This document shows positions 32,561-33,069 of a DNA stretch of 33,069 nucleotides, piece after piece. The notes under the pieces were generated by a model that was given only the letters and a program-made list of their open reading frames with translations, ran no database searches and had not been told where the DNA came from. The DNA comes from JALJPB01 sp963933115 (lineage in GTDB: Bacteria; Pseudomonadota; Gammaproteobacteria; Enterobacterales; Alteromonadaceae). The position numbers and the translations under genes are program-made. The stretch spans positions 1 to 33,069 of the forward strand of contig CAWVSL010000032.1 in assembly GCA_963933115.1 (NCBI GenBank). Direction: 5' to 3'. How positions within the stretch are numbered: the stretch's first letter is position 1; every line of letters begins with the position of its first letter.

Positions 32561-32710
32561 GTGGTCCATACCGATAATCAGACTATTTCAATTAGCAGTC
32601 GAAATAACAATGAAAATTATCAAAACACCCAACAACAATTAGCAGATGCGGATAAAGAAATTGCCGAATTAAAAATGCAAATTGCCTGGCTAGAGCGCTC
32701 TTACGAATGA
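32561..32710 (+). CDS. Small protein of 49 residues with helical C-terminus, unknown function
   Basis: Not recognised with certainty. The frame starts at GTG 32561 behind a very strong site, TAGGAGAGG (32549-32557), and ends at TGA 32708-32710, just before a good terminator. The first 25 residues are polar and low complexity (Asn/Gln rich); residues 26-49 (LADADKEIAELKMQIAWLER, then SYE) look like a short coiled coil, loosely resembling SlyX-type proteins (IAELE-x-RLAF pattern). No membrane segment or signal. The ribosome-binding site, terminator and a paired leader make it a believable gene; the family link is weak. Confidence 0.65.
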   Translation: MVHTDNQTISISSRNNNENYQNTQQQLADADKEIAELKMQIAWLERSYE

Positions 32711-32730
32711 TATTACTTAAATGACACAAG

Positions 32731-32763
32731 ACCGATGAACGTTTAGTTTATCGGTTTTTTTTT
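32731..32763 (+). terminator. Terminator after the 49-residue gene
   Basis: ACCGATGAAC (32731-32740) pairs with GTTTATCGGT (32746-32755) with one G-U pair, loop GTTTA, followed by a run of Ts to 32763. Confidence 0.88.
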
Positions 32764-33030
32764 GCAAATAATAATGTTGAGCAGTAAGGTAAGTGTTCGT
32801 CTTTATTGTGGGACAATAGAAAAAATGAGGAATGGGTGAAAGTCCTGTGAATGATTACACTTCCACTTTCTTTTTTGTAAGTGATCATCATACTCGAATC
32901 ACTTTTGGAGATGAGTTAATGTTAATCAAGCTTGTTATAGCATCCTCTTGAAATTATTATAGATGAATTTTTATTGATAAAAATTATTAATATAAGCTAA
33001 TGACAGAGTCACTAGGCCGTAGCGGATAAA
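32764..33030. other. Right-end intergenic region
   Basis: After the terminator no coding frame or known RNA was recognised. The stretch is A/T rich, and the next gene lies outside the window. Confidence 0.6.
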
Positions 33031-33069
33031 ATTAACCAATTAACCAATTAACCAATTAACCAATTAACC
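33031..33069 (+). repeat. 8-bp tandem repeat at the right edge
   Basis: The unit ATTAACCA is repeated almost five times (33031-33038, 33039-33046, 33047-33054, 33055-33062 and seven bases of a fifth) without error and runs off the window. The unit is not a multiple of three and no frame covers it. Confidence 0.95.

Noticed and set aside
32820..32860. Cobalamin riboswitch-like words (GAGGAA then GGGTGAAAGTCC)
   Set aside because: Only the first conserved part is loosely matched; no B12 box or CCGCCACTG-type element follows, and no gene is visible downstream.

Overview
The window looks like chromosomal DNA of a low-GC marine gammaproteobacterium of the Alteromonadales, most like Colwellia or Thalassotalea (Colwelliaceae). 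The basis is the A/T-rich codon use, the polar-flagellum gene order fliK-fliL-fliM-fliN-fliO-fliP-fliQ-fliR-flhB-flhA-flhF-flhG-fliA, and gammaproteobacterial blocks (ribH-nusB-thiL-pgpA, rpiA-serA, mutH/rppH-ptsP, thyA, efpL). Genus is inferred from the look of the proteins; no search was run. No transposase, integrase, phage gene, tRNA, rRNA or CRISPR array was seen.

Layout. 1-6822: end of the flagellar C-ring/export operon, starting inside fliK in a 9-bp tandem repeat that codes for Ala-Asn-Thr. 6864-12354: flhA-flhF-flhG-fliA, with a candidate sigma-54 promoter before flhA and a strong terminator after fliA. 12305-12709: a 405-bp non-coding gap where related bacteria usually carry cheYZAB-parA-cheW; only the DUF2802 gene that normally ends that cluster follows. 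13333-16548: lipoprotein gene mlaA, then ribH-nusB-thiL-pgpA. 16622-18682 (minus): rpiA then serA. 18967-19647 (minus): mutH, divergent from rppH-ptsP-tauE-thyA; lgt, usually just before thyA, is absent. 24690-25613 (minus): rdgC. 26245-30618: a phosphate-starvation block of porin, phoB-phoR and a PstS-type binding protein. 30740-32710: an M14-like zinc hydrolase, efpL and a 49-residue protein. The window ends in an 8-bp tandem repeat.

How the genes work together. The first 12 kb builds the flagellar switch and export gate and sets flagellum number, place and late gene expression (FlhF, FlhG, FliA). The clearest regulatory signal is a local PhoB circuit: the porin, phoB and pstS promoters each carry 11-bp Pho half-sites, then exactly 6 bp, then a -10 hexamer. 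This makes the porin a likely phosphate-starvation porin and phoBR autoregulated.

Several starts were moved inward from the longest open frame because of ribosome-binding sites, family start sequences or promoter position: fliP, flhA, fliA, mlaA, pgpA, rpiA, rppH and the M14-like gene.
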